Positions 1-8,276 of a stretch of 64,000 bases of DNA are shown here, piece after piece. Made by a program: the position numbers and the translations under genes. Each line of letters starts with the position of its first letter. Position 1 is the stretch's first letter. The stretch comes from Halohasta salina. GTDB lineage: Archaea > Halobacteriota > Halobacteria > Halobacteriales > Haloferacaceae. The notes beneath the pieces were generated by a model. That model had not been told where the DNA came from. It saw nothing but the letters and a program-made list of their open reading frames with translations, and did not search any database. The DNA lies in contig NZ_JAMZIE010000001.1 in NCBI RefSeq assembly GCF_024178165.1, forward strand, positions 124,001 to 188,000, in the 5' to 3' direction.

Positions 1-1
1 C

Positions 2-772
2 ACCGCCTTCTCCCAGAACCTCACTGCCGGGTCGACGCTGACAATGGTCATGCCGGACGGCGAGGAGCGCGAGGTCACCGTCACCGGTGTCGTCACCGGC
101 ACCCGCGGCGAACTCCCGGTCGGCCAGTTCGCCCGCCAGCCCCGGATCTTCGCCCCAGTCGACCCCTTCTACGAATCCGTCGTCGAGAGCCCCTCGGCGG
201 GCGTCCGCCAGCGGGCCTACCCACAGGTGACTGTCGTCGCCGATCCGCGACGGATTCCCGATACCAAAGCCGACATCGAGGCCTTCCTCGCCGAGTCGGA
301 CGCCCGGCAACTATCGGCCTCTGACACCGAACTCGTCGCCCGCTCGGGCAGCGACTTCGTCGACTCGATCAGCGACGTGATCGAACAGATCACCCGTTTC
401 GTCACCGGGATCGGCGTCATCTCGCTGGTGGTCGGAGCCATCGGCATCGCCAACGTGATGTTGGTCAGCGTCACCGAACGGACCCGCGAGATTGGGATCA
501 TGAAGGCTGTCGGCGCGCGCAACCGTGACGTGATGGGGGTGTTCCTCATCGAGGCCGGCCTGCTCGGTACACTCGGGTCGGTGCTAGGGGTCCCGCTGGG
601 CCTGCTGGTCGGCTATGGAGCGACCCGGTATGCCGACGTCGGCTTTGCACTTGCGCTGGACTGGATGGCGCTGGCGGTCGTCGTCGGCATCCTCGTCGGC
701 GTCGTCGCCGGCCTCTACCCGGCGTGGCGCGCCGCCCGCGTCGACCCGATCGACGCCCTGCGCCACGAGTAG
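2..772 (+). CDS. MacB-type ABC transporter permease, C-terminal part (gene starts before the window)
   Basis: This is the last 256 residues of an ABC transporter permease of the MacB/FtsX family; the reading frame is open from base 2, so the true start lies upstream. The first ~95 residues fit the extracytoplasmic MacB periplasmic-core-like domain. The rest is the FtsX domain with three membrane segments: one after the linker DVIEQITRF, one around EAGLLGTLGSVLG, and one just before the C-terminal YPAWRAARVDPIDALRHE. The loop TREIGIMKAVGARNRDV after the first helix is typical of the family. Such permeases pair with an ATPase to move lipoproteins, peptides or drugs across or out of the membrane. 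It converges on the surface-protein gene with a 4-base gap. The substrate cannot be told; export of the neighbouring surface proteins is only a guess. Confidence 0.9.
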   Translation, partial: TAFSQNLTAGSTLTMVMPDGEEREVTVTGVVTGTRGELPVGQFARQPRIFAPVDPFYESVVESPSAGVRQRAYPQVTVVADPRRIPDTKADIEAFLAESDARQLSASDTELVARSGSDFVDSISDVIEQITRFVTGIGVISLVVGAIGIANVMLVSVTERTREIGIMKAVGARNRDVMGVFLIEAGLLGTLGSVLGVPLGLLVGYGATRYADVGFALALDWMALAVVVGILVGVVAGLYPAWRAARVDPIDALRHE

Positions 773-776
773 CCGT

Positions 777-3700
777 CTACGTCCACTGGCCCAGCACGTG
801 CATCGCCCCGGTCACTGCGGCGGCGACCGCGACGTCACGGCTCCGGAGGCCGACCATGCCGAGCAGTCCCGACCCTTCGGAGTCGTCGTCACCGTCGTCT
901 TCCTCCGGCGGGCTCGACTGGGTGGCGTTGCCATCGGTGGTCGTGACCTCCGTGTCCTCGGATTCGGTCACGGTGAGCGTGCCGGTCCGTTCGTCGTCGT
1001 CGGTGCTGACGGTGTAGCTGTACTCGCCGGGCGAGAGGACGACGAACTCCTCGGAGAGGTCAAGTGTCGTCTCCTCGCCGCTGTAGAGGACGGTCGTCTG
1101 CTCGCGGACCGTCTCGCCGTTGACCGTGAAGTTGACGTTCTGGCGGTCGGCGATGTCGCCGGTGTTGTTGATCGTCGCGGCGATATCGCCGAGATTTTGG
1201 CCGCGTTCGACCTCGACCGATTCGGGGAACGACGTGATCTCGAAGGTCGCCGGGTTGTCGAGGTCGTCGACGACTCGGACCCCACGTTTGTCGATCAGTC
1301 GGTCGTCGATCAGCCGGCCCTGTGAGTAGAACTCGACTTCGACCCGCTCGCCGGGTTCGAAGTCGGAGAAGTCTTCGGTGATCTCGAAGGTACGGTCCTC
1401 GCTGATCTCGATGTCCTCGATCGTGACCACCTTTGGCACCGGCCGGTTGCTCGCTACCAACTGCATCTCGGCCTGCGAGCCCGGCGCGATGTTCGTCTCA
1501 CCCGAAATGAGACCGTCCTCCTCGGCGGGGACGATCAGTTCGTCTTCGAGGGTGGTCTCGCCGTAGTCGATGTATGGCTCCTCGAAGGTGAACGAGTCGT
1601 TGGCGCTCACCGTGGTGTCGCTATCGCCGAAGTACGGGAAGTGTTCGACCCCGTCGTCGGGGCTAACGGCCGGGCTGAACGGTTTGGGCTGCTCGCCGTT
1701 GATGAGCGAGTACTCCTGATACTCGTAGCGTTCGCCCGCCGGTGACTCGTAGGCGATCTCGAAGGTCAGTTCGTCGCCGTCGGTCGGTCGGCCGTCGAAC
1801 GCCTCGCTGTCACGGGTGTCGACGATGACGTAGAAGCCGCCGATCTGTGGATCCGTCCCGATCGGATCGGTGCCGTTCCACTGGTCGGCGGTGTCGTCCG
1901 GGAGGACATAGAGGTCGCTGCTGTCGACGCCCGCAAACTGGAGCCTCGCGCCCGGTCGGTTCGGCGCGGCGAGTTGGCTGTCGGCCAACTCGATGTGGAC
2001 TCCTTCGTGATCTCTGAGGAGGGCGTCGACGTCGTCGTTCGGGATTCCGCCGGGGTCGTCGCCGTCGTCGGTGACCGCCGGGTTGGTGGCTGCCACGTCC
2101 TTCATGAGCGCGCCGTACATCCCGACCGACTGGACCTCGATAAGGATCCGGTCGCCTTCGGCGATGGTGTCGGTTTCGGTCGCCGAATCCAAGAGAGATC
2201 CGATGTCGTCGACGCCGGCGGGCTCGTCGGCGTCCTCGAACTGGTCGACGCGGTCGGCGGACGCGGGCGGGAGCGTGTAGGTTGTCACATTACGGATTTC
2301 GGGCGGCTGCAACACGAGGTTCGACCGGCCGACGGGCTGGCGGAAGTCGGGAATGTTGTCGTCGCGCTCGATCACCGTCCCGCTTCCGCCGGCGACCAGT
2401 CGGTAGCGACCGGCCTGCAGCGGGCTTCCCCGAGACGATAGCCCCACGTGGTCGCGGAACTCCGCGAGGTTCCCGGCGATCTGGTTGCCTCTTTCGTCTT
2501 GGAAGGAGACGTCGCTGAACACGCCCTGTGGGGCGTTTGCGGCCCCGTTGTCGTGGGCGTAGCTCGTCACCTCGCCGTCGACTGGGATGTATGCCTGCTC
2601 GGAGGGCACGTCGGTCCCGACCAGCCGCGTGTTGATCACGAACGTCGCGTCGCCGTCGATGTGGAGCACATCGAGGTAGTTCTGGAGGTTCCCTTCGTTT
2701 ACTTCTCGGTCACCGCCGAAGAGGAGGTACGCCTCGTCGAGGTCACCGGTCGAGACGTCGATCACGACGAAATCGCCAGCCGGCGTCTGGTAGCGTTCCT
2801 CGGTGAACTCGACCTGCTCGGAGTCGAAGACGTTCGACACGCTAACCGACTGGCTTGCGCTCTCGTTGAGTGCGCTAACCGAGAGGGTGTACTGTCCGTC
2901 GTTTATCTCGCCTTTCTCCGGGACAGTGAACGTCACCTCGTCGCTATAATCGCTGTCGAAGCCGGTGTCAAACGTCTGTGAGGGCGCAAATCCGTCCGAA
3001 GGCCCCGACGCACTGAATTCGACGGTGTCGTACACTTTCTCACTGAAAGAAAACTTCACGGTCACTTCATTCCCGGACTGCACGGAATTTGGCGTCACGC
3101 TGTCGATACTGATGTCGACCGGCGTATCTCGTTCGATGGAGATTTCTTCTTGTTTCGACTTGCCTTGCTCGATTTCAGTCGTGAGACTGTTAGATTTGTA
3201 ATCCGGATGGGAGACCGTTACAGTATGCGTACCGAACGGGAGATTCTCGCTATATTGGCCGTTCTCTCCGGTCGTAGTTTGGTCCTGGTCGACGCCCTCC
3301 ACTTCGACATCAATATTGTTTAGCTGATTTCCGTTGGTATCCGTTACTGTGAGCTGGAAATTCTCATTGTCTTGAACTAGACTCAGGTCGTTGTCAGTAT
3401 TTGGTTGGGTCGAACCGTCGACCGGAACCGAAATTGAACCTTCCTCGAAATTCTCCGCATCGGCCGTCACTGTCCGTGTCGCTCCGTTCTCGTTCCCCGG
3501 TACGTCGGTGATTTGGTAGTCACCATCGCTGTCGGTCGTCGTGCTGAGTGACCCCCAGATGCTTGAGTCAGTACCGTCGACCGACACGTCCGCACCCGAA
3601 ATAGCGTCATCGTTCTCGTTCGTAACCGTCCCTTCGATCGTCGTGAGGATCGCATCCAGATCGATATCTTCGGTTACAGTTTTGCCCGCATCCACGGTGA

Positions 3701-4310
3701 CGCTCCGGTCTGCCGTTTCGAAGCCGTCCCGACTAACTGTGAGATCGACGCTACCGTTTGGAACATCGATCTCGTAGCTCCCGTCGCTGTCTGTGGTCGT
3801 CTCCGTCTCCAATCCGTCAGCACCGCTTTCGATGAGATTCTGATCGATCGACTCGTCGTGTTCGACGGTGATGGTCACACCTTCGATTTCGTCACCGACC
3901 TGACTCTGTGTGGAGTTGATCGTCCCCGTAATCGTCCCCGTTTTTCGCACCAGTTCGAAGTCCTCCGTTACTGGTGAGTTGGTCGTCGACACGGCGACTG
4001 ACGTACTCTCGGTCTCGTAGTCCGGGTGAACTACCTCTACAGTCTGGGTCTCGTACGGCACATCGGTGAGTTCGTACTCGCCGTTCGAGTCGGTCGTTGT
4101 TTTGAGATGTGTTCCGTGGTCTGTGATATTGACCGCCGCACCCTCGATCGCATCGCCAGCCTCGTTGGTCACCGTGCCAGTGAGATTGCCGCTCGCTTCT
4201 GCGCCATGGCTGGCGACAGCGCTCCCGGTTACGAGCACGGTAGCCAATACTATCACCAAAAGCGCAAAAACGACAGTACGGCGATAGCCTCGGAAAACTC
4301 TGAGTCTCAT
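777..4310 (-). CDS. Large cell-surface protein, BGTF/major-surface-glycoprotein type, with N-terminal carboxypeptidase-regulatory-like repeats
   Basis: A secreted, probably surface-layer-associated protein of 1,177 residues. I chose the ATG at 4310 because a TATA-containing promoter block lies 46 bases upstream and a signal peptide starts there (basic MRLRVFRGYRR, then a hydrophobic stretch ending near ASHGAEASG). Residues ~40-480 hold about four beta-sandwich repeats of the carboxypeptidase-regulatory-like type (GTVTNEAGDAIEGA, GTVTNENDDAISGA and similar). Residues ~490-1177 are closely similar to the upstream paralog at 4438-7710 and match the haloarchaeal BGTF surface domain (YLDVLHIDGDATFVINTRL, TYTLPPASADRVDQ). 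An acidic Thr/Ser/Asp/Glu linker precedes a C-terminal hydrophobic helix ending in VLGQWT. There is no PGF-CTERM motif. The N-terminal part (about 2950-4310) is visibly AT-richer than the rest, which suggests a recombined N-terminus. The surface location is well supported; the exact function is unknown. Confidence 0.82.
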   Translation of the reverse strand: MRLRVFRGYRRTVVFALLVIVLATVLVTGSAVASHGAEASGNLTGTVTNEAGDAIEGAAVNITDHGTHLKTTTDSNGEYELTDVPYETQTVEVVHPDYETESTSVAVSTTNSPVTEDFELVRKTGTITGTINSTQSQVGDEIEGVTITVEHDESIDQNLIESGADGLETETTTDSDGSYEIDVPNGSVDLTVSRDGFETADRSVTVDAGKTVTEDIDLDAILTTIEGTVTNENDDAISGADVSVDGTDSSIWGSLSTTTDSDGDYQITDVPGNENGATRTVTADAENFEEGSISVPVDGSTQPNTDNDLSLVQDNENFQLTVTDTNGNQLNNIDVEVEGVDQDQTTTGENGQYSENLPFGTHTVTVSHPDYKSNSLTTEIEQGKSKQEEISIERDTPVDISIDSVTPNSVQSGNEVTVKFSFSEKVYDTVEFSASGPSDGFAPSQTFDTGFDSDYSDEVTFTVPEKGEINDGQYTLSVSALNESASQSVSVSNVFDSEQVEFTEERYQTPAGDFVVIDVSTGDLDEAYLLFGGDREVNEGNLQNYLDVLHIDGDATFVINTRLVGTDVPSEQAYIPVDGEVTSYAHDNGAANAPQGVFSDVSFQDERGNQIAGNLAEFRDHVGLSSRGSPLQAGRYRLVAGGSGTVIERDDNIPDFRQPVGRSNLVLQPPEIRNVTTYTLPPASADRVDQFEDADEPAGVDDIGSLLDSATETDTIAEGDRILIEVQSVGMYGALMKDVAATNPAVTDDGDDPGGIPNDDVDALLRDHEGVHIELADSQLAAPNRPGARLQFAGVDSSDLYVLPDDTADQWNGTDPIGTDPQIGGFYVIVDTRDSEAFDGRPTDGDELTFEIAYESPAGERYEYQEYSLINGEQPKPFSPAVSPDDGVEHFPYFGDSDTTVSANDSFTFEEPYIDYGETTLEDELIVPAEEDGLISGETNIAPGSQAEMQLVASNRPVPKVVTIEDIEISEDRTFEITEDFSDFEPGERVEVEFYSQGRLIDDRLIDKRGVRVVDDLDNPATFEITSFPESVEVERGQNLGDIAATINNTGDIADRQNVNFTVNGETVREQTTVLYSGEETTLDLSEEFVVLSPGEYSYTVSTDDDERTGTLTVTESEDTEVTTTDGNATQSSPPEEDDGDDDSEGSGLLGMVGLRSRDVAVAAAVTGAMHVLGQWT

Positions 4311-4355
4311 GATTACGGAGGGGTACTCGATAGTCACCGTATTTCCCGACCATAG

Positions 4356-4393
4356 GTATTTAATCCTCTTCCTGAAATTCTCATTTTGTATAA
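4356..4393 (-). promoter_or_regulatory. Shared promoter block of the tandem surface-protein genes, copy 1
   Basis: On the minus strand this reads TTATACA, 3 bases, TGAGAATT, 12 bases, then the TATA-like TTAAATAC, 46-53 bases before the ATG at 4310. The same three words with the same spacing occur before the paralog (7758-7795). TTAAATAC is probably the TATA box. The two upstream words are likely BRE or activator sites, which is inference from their conservation. Confidence 0.65.
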
Positions 4394-4437
4394 CCAGTGT
4401 GTCACCTCCGTCGACACACGCCGCCGTGGACAATCGA

Positions 4438-7400
4438 TCAGGCCCACTGACCAAGGACGTACGTCCCGGCGGTGACCAACGCCGCAGCCGCGACGTCGCG
4501 GCCCCGGAGGCCGACCATCCCGAACAGTCCGGTCCCCTCGCCGTCGCTGCCGTCCTCTTCGGGCGGCGTCGACTGCGTCGCCCCGCCGTCGTCAGCCGTG
4601 ATCCCCGCGTCCCCGCCATCGGTGACGGTGAGGGTGCCGGTCCGCCGAGCGTCGTCGGTGCTGACGGTGTAGCGGTACTCGCCGGCCGGAAGGACGACGA
4701 ACTCCTCGGCGAGGGCCAGCGTCGTCGACTCGCCGCTGTCGAGGACCGTCGACTGCTCGCGGACCGTCTCGCCGTCGACGCTGAACGCGACACGCTGGCG
4801 GTCGGCGAACTCGCCGGTGTTGGTGACCGTCGCGGCGATATCTCCGAGTCGTTCGCCGCGGTCGACGCTGACCGATTCGGGGACGCCGCCGATCTCGAAG
4901 CGGGCCGGATCGTCGAGATCCTCGACGACGCGGACGCTCCGGCTGTCGAGCAGTCGGTTCTCGCCGGTCCGCTCCGCCGAGTAGAACGCGGCCTCAACGT
5001 CCTCGCCGGGCTCGAACGCCGAGAACTCCCCGGTCGCCTCGAAGGAGCGATCCGGGCCGATCTCGACGTCCTCGATCGTGACCGTCGACTCCCCGTCGGC
5101 CGCAGCCAACCGGAGTTCGGCCGTCGAGCCGGGGGCGATGGTGGTCTCGCCGGTGATGACGCCGTCGGCCTCGGCGGGGACGAGCAGCTCGCCGTCGAGG
5201 GTGGTTTCGTCGTATGCGACGCCGGGCTCAGTGACGACGAACGAGTCGGTGACGCTCACCGTCGCCGTGGCGGTGCTGGCGTACGGGAACTGTTCGGTCC
5301 CGTCGGCTGCGGGACTGAACGGAGCGGGCTGGTCGCCGTCGACCAGCGAGGCGTCGGGATAGGCGTAGCGGTCGCCGGCCGACGACTCGTAGCTGACCTC
5401 GACGGTCAGTTCGTCGCCGGGGGTCGGCCGGCCGTTGAACGCCTCGTTGTCGCGGGTGTCGACGACGAGGTACAGTCCGCCGATCCGTGGCTCGGTGCCG
5501 ACTGCGTCGCTGCCGGGCCACTGGTCGGCCGAATCGTCCGGCAGCACGTAGAGATCGTTGCTGTCGACGCCCCCAAAGCGGAGCTCCGAGGAACCACCGC
5601 CCGACGCCGAGGTTCCCGTCAGTTCGAGACGGACACCCTCGCGGCGGTCGAGCAGCGTCGCGACGTCGCCCGCCGGAATCGCTCCCGATCCGTCGCTGTC
5701 GGCGGCGACCGCCGGGTTGGTGGCCGCGGTATCGGCCATCAGCGCGCCGTAGATCCCGGTCGACTGGATCTCGATGAGGAGTCGATCGCCCTCGGCGACG
5801 GTGTCGGTCTCGGTCGCTCGCGCGAGTAGCGGCCCGATGTCGTCGACGCCGACGGCGTCGCCGGCGGACTGGTCGAGGCGGTCGGCCGCCGCGGGCGGGA
5901 GCGTGTAGGTCCGCACGGCACCGAGCTCCGGCGGCGTGAGCGCGAGATTAGCGCGGGCGATGGGATGGCGGACGCCGGCAGTCCCGTCCCCGCCGAGTAC
6001 CGCGCCGCTGCCGGCGGCGACCAGCCGGTACTCGCCGGGCTGGAGCGGCCGCTCCAGTGCGGTGTGTCCCTGTTCGTCCCTGAATGCAGCGAGGGTGTCG
6101 GCGCGTTCGGTCCCGTCCTCGTTCCGGAACGAGAGGCCATCGAACGCCCCCTGCGGTTCGCTGTCGGCCCCGATCGAGTGGGCGTAGCTTGTCACCTCGC
6201 CGTCGACCGGGATGTAGACGTCCGTCGAGGGACGGTCCGTGCCGACGAGCCGCGTATTGACGACGAACGTTGCGTCGCCGGAGACGTGCAACACGTCGAG
6301 ATAGCGCCCTGCGGCGTCGCCACCATCGGTGGGGCCGGCAACGAGGACGTACAGTTCCTCGCGGTCGCCCGCCGAGACGTCGACTTCGACGAAGTCGCCG
6401 GCCGGCGTCTCGTAGCGCTCCCGGCTGAAGCCGACGTCGTCGGCCGCTCGCAGGGGTTCGGCCTCGAAGGCGTTTGCGCGGCTGGTCGACTCGCTCCGGC
6501 CCGAATCGTCTTCGGCGGTGAGTTCGACGTCGTACTGGCCCGCGACGAGTTCGTCCCGGCCGGGGAGTCGAACGGTCGTCGTTCGCTCGGTGCCCGGATC
6601 GACCGCACGCGACACGAGGGGCTCGCCGTTCGGATCGGTCACGGTCAGCGAGGCCGCGTCGACGGCCGGCCCGGCGGCGGTGTAGGTCACCGTCACGACC
6701 CCGTCGTTCCGAACGACCGCCGGGGTGACCGCCTCGATAGCCGGCCCCTCGTCGATGGCCGCCCGCGAGACCTGCGTCGTGTCGGTGGTCGCCCCGGTTT
6801 CGACTGCGGCCTCGACGGCGAACGACTTGCTGCCGGTGTCGTAGCTGAACGTCTCGGTGAGCGTCTCGTTTGGCTGGGCGGTGACCGACCGCGTCGTGAC
6901 CGTCTCCCCGTCGACCGAGAACGTCACGTCCTCGATCCCCTCGATTTCCCCCTCGTTTTCGACTGTTGCGACGAGTTCGAACCCGGTCTCGTCGGTGGTC
7001 GTCTCGGTGATGGTCACGTCGAAGGCGGCCGATTCGAGGACCCGGAGCGATCGGTCGGCGCTCCCGTTGGCCGTCGAGAGGCTGTAGGTGTACGTTCCGG
7101 GATCGGTCGGAGCGGTCACGTCGAAGGTGACGTCCGTCGACTCGGCGCCATCGAGAGTGACCGATTCCGTATCGATGTTGCCGGAGACGTCGGTAAAGAC
7201 GAGCTCTTGGGTGCCGACGGCGGTCCCGATGTTCCTGACCTCGCCGGTGACCGTTACGGGATCGCCGCCGGCGACCGCATCCCGGCTCAGGTCCAGCTCA
7301 CGCACCTCGAACTCCGTCCATTCGACGGTTGTCGACGCCGAGTCGCTGTCGTCCTCGCTGCGAACGGTCGGCGTGATCGTTCGTGTCGGGCGACCGGGCA

Positions 7401-7710
7401 CGTCGCTCCAGACGAACGTGTCGGTCACCGATTGGCCCCCACCCAACACCTGACTTTTGCTCTGCAGGACGGTCCCATCGCCGTCCTCCAGCCGAAGCTC
7501 CTGTGTCGTGGTGTCGGTGCCGGTGTTTCTGATCTCGGCCTCGATTTCGAGGTCGCCGTTCTCGTCGACGGTGTCGGGGACGTCGGTGATCTCGACCTCG
7601 AACCCTCCGTCGGCGGCGACGGTCCCGGTCGCGGCGACGAGACCCACCAGTACCAACAGCAGGGAGAGCGCTGCGATACGACCGGTGTGGTCGACGACTG
7701 ACTGTCTCAT
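4438..7710 (-). CDS. Large cell-surface protein, BGTF/major-surface-glycoprotein type, with N-terminal CARDB-like repeats
   Basis: Tandem paralog of the gene at 777-4310, 1,090 residues, transcribed in the same direction and lying upstream of it. It begins with a signal peptide (helix AALSLLLVLVGLVAATGTVA). Residues ~35-420 contain several CARDB-like beta-sandwiches (ITDVPDTVDENGDLEIEAEI, NTGTDTTTQELRL, FEVRELDLSRDAVAGGDPV). From ~420 it aligns closely with its neighbour: ERYETPAGDFVEVDVSAGD, LDVLHVSGDATFVVNTRL, TYTLPPAAADRLDQ, IEIQSTGIYGALM. It ends in an acidic linker, GLFGMVGLRGRDVA and a hydrophobic helix closing with VLGQWA. The two proteins share the C-terminal ~650-700 residues but have different N-terminal domain families. 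It has its own promoter block, so the pair need not be an operon. It is likely an envelope glycoprotein; the ligand or partner is not known. Confidence 0.85.
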   Translation of the reverse strand: MRQSVVDHTGRIAALSLLLVLVGLVAATGTVAADGGFEVEITDVPDTVDENGDLEIEAEIRNTGTDTTTQELRLEDGDGTVLQSKSQVLGGGQSVTDTFVWSDVPGRPTRTITPTVRSEDDSDSASTTVEWTEFEVRELDLSRDAVAGGDPVTVTGEVRNIGTAVGTQELVFTDVSGNIDTESVTLDGAESTDVTFDVTAPTDPGTYTYSLSTANGSADRSLRVLESAAFDVTITETTTDETGFELVATVENEGEIEGIEDVTFSVDGETVTTRSVTAQPNETLTETFSYDTGSKSFAVEAAVETGATTDTTQVSRAAIDEGPAIEAVTPAVVRNDGVVTVTYTAAGPAVDAASLTVTDPNGEPLVSRAVDPGTERTTTVRLPGRDELVAGQYDVELTAEDDSGRSESTSRANAFEAEPLRAADDVGFSRERYETPAGDFVEVDVSAGDREELYVLVAGPTDGGDAAGRYLDVLHVSGDATFVVNTRLVGTDRPSTDVYIPVDGEVTSYAHSIGADSEPQGAFDGLSFRNEDGTERADTLAAFRDEQGHTALERPLQPGEYRLVAAGSGAVLGGDGTAGVRHPIARANLALTPPELGAVRTYTLPPAAADRLDQSAGDAVGVDDIGPLLARATETDTVAEGDRLLIEIQSTGIYGALMADTAATNPAVAADSDGSGAIPAGDVATLLDRREGVRLELTGTSASGGGSSELRFGGVDSNDLYVLPDDSADQWPGSDAVGTEPRIGGLYLVVDTRDNEAFNGRPTPGDELTVEVSYESSAGDRYAYPDASLVDGDQPAPFSPAADGTEQFPYASTATATVSVTDSFVVTEPGVAYDETTLDGELLVPAEADGVITGETTIAPGSTAELRLAAADGESTVTIEDVEIGPDRSFEATGEFSAFEPGEDVEAAFYSAERTGENRLLDSRSVRVVEDLDDPARFEIGGVPESVSVDRGERLGDIAATVTNTGEFADRQRVAFSVDGETVREQSTVLDSGESTTLALAEEFVVLPAGEYRYTVSTDDARRTGTLTVTDGGDAGITADDGGATQSTPPEEDGSDGEGTGLFGMVGLRGRDVAAAALVTAGTYVLGQWA

Positions 7711-7757
7711 GCGACCGGACGGGATCGGATACAGAATGGCGGCAGTCGGGTACGAAC

Positions 7758-7795
7758 GTATTTAATTCTCCTGACGTAATTCTCAGAGTGTATAA
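7758..7795 (-). promoter_or_regulatory. Shared promoter block of the tandem surface-protein genes, copy 2
   Basis: Minus-strand TTATACA, 3 bases, TGAGAATT, 12 bases, TTAAATAC, with the TATA-like word 48-55 bases before the ATG at 7710. Word sequence and spacing equal those at 4356-4393, while the bases between the words differ. Confidence 0.65.
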
Positions 7796-7877
7796 TCCGT
7801 GCGGCTGTTGCTGGGGCCAGCGGGCCGACTGGATGCAAGGCTTGATGTAGGAACCTTTCAATAGGCCAGCAAGGAGT

Positions 7878-8276
7878 ATGCCGGAGTGTACGAACTGTGG
7901 GTCCCCGGTCGAGGAGTCGGACAACTTCTGTTCGAACTGCGGGGAACCACAAAACGAGCAGGCGCGGAACAAACTCGATCGGATGATCGACAAGCAGGCC
8001 GAAAAGCGGGCCAGCTCCGGGTCGACGGGGATGGACGACCGTGAGGAGTTGATCGCGCGCGTGAGCTACGCCCTCGGATTCCTGTTCGTCGTCGCCGGCG
8101 TCTCAGTTCTTCCGAACCCCGGCGGCGTACCGGTGTTGCTCGGCGGTATCCTGCTGTTCCCGCCGGTCCGGCTGCTGTCGGCGCGGGCCTTCGGCTCGCC
8201 GCTCAAAGTCGAGGCGAACGCGGCGATCGCTGCCATTTTGGCCCTGATCGGGGCGGCGGTCTACGTTTTGCTATAG
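7878..8276 (+). CDS. Zinc-ribbon membrane protein
   Basis: A 132-residue protein starting with a double-CxxC zinc ribbon (CTNCGSPVEESDNFCSNCG, residues 4-22), a charged linker (residues ~25-55) and two or three hydrophobic segments (YALGFLFVVAGVSVLP, GGVPVLLGGILLFPPVRLL, and a C-terminal AAIAAILALIGAAVYVLL). The zinc ribbon is therefore tethered to the membrane, probably on the cytoplasmic side. Proteins of this layout are common and mostly uncharacterised. It ends one base before the stop of the convergent surface protein at 8277. No specific role can be given. Confidence 0.8.
   Translation: MPECTNCGSPVEESDNFCSNCGEPQNEQARNKLDRMIDKQAEKRASSGSTGMDDREELIARVSYALGFLFVVAGVSVLPNPGGVPVLLGGILLFPPVRLLSARAFGSPLKVEANAAIAAILALIGAAVYVLL

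Noticed and set aside
4311-4997. Longer frame extending the first surface protein upstream to 4997
   Set aside because: The extension covers the promoter block and the end of the neighbouring gene, and it reads as Arg/Ser-rich shadow sequence. The signal peptide starts at 4310.
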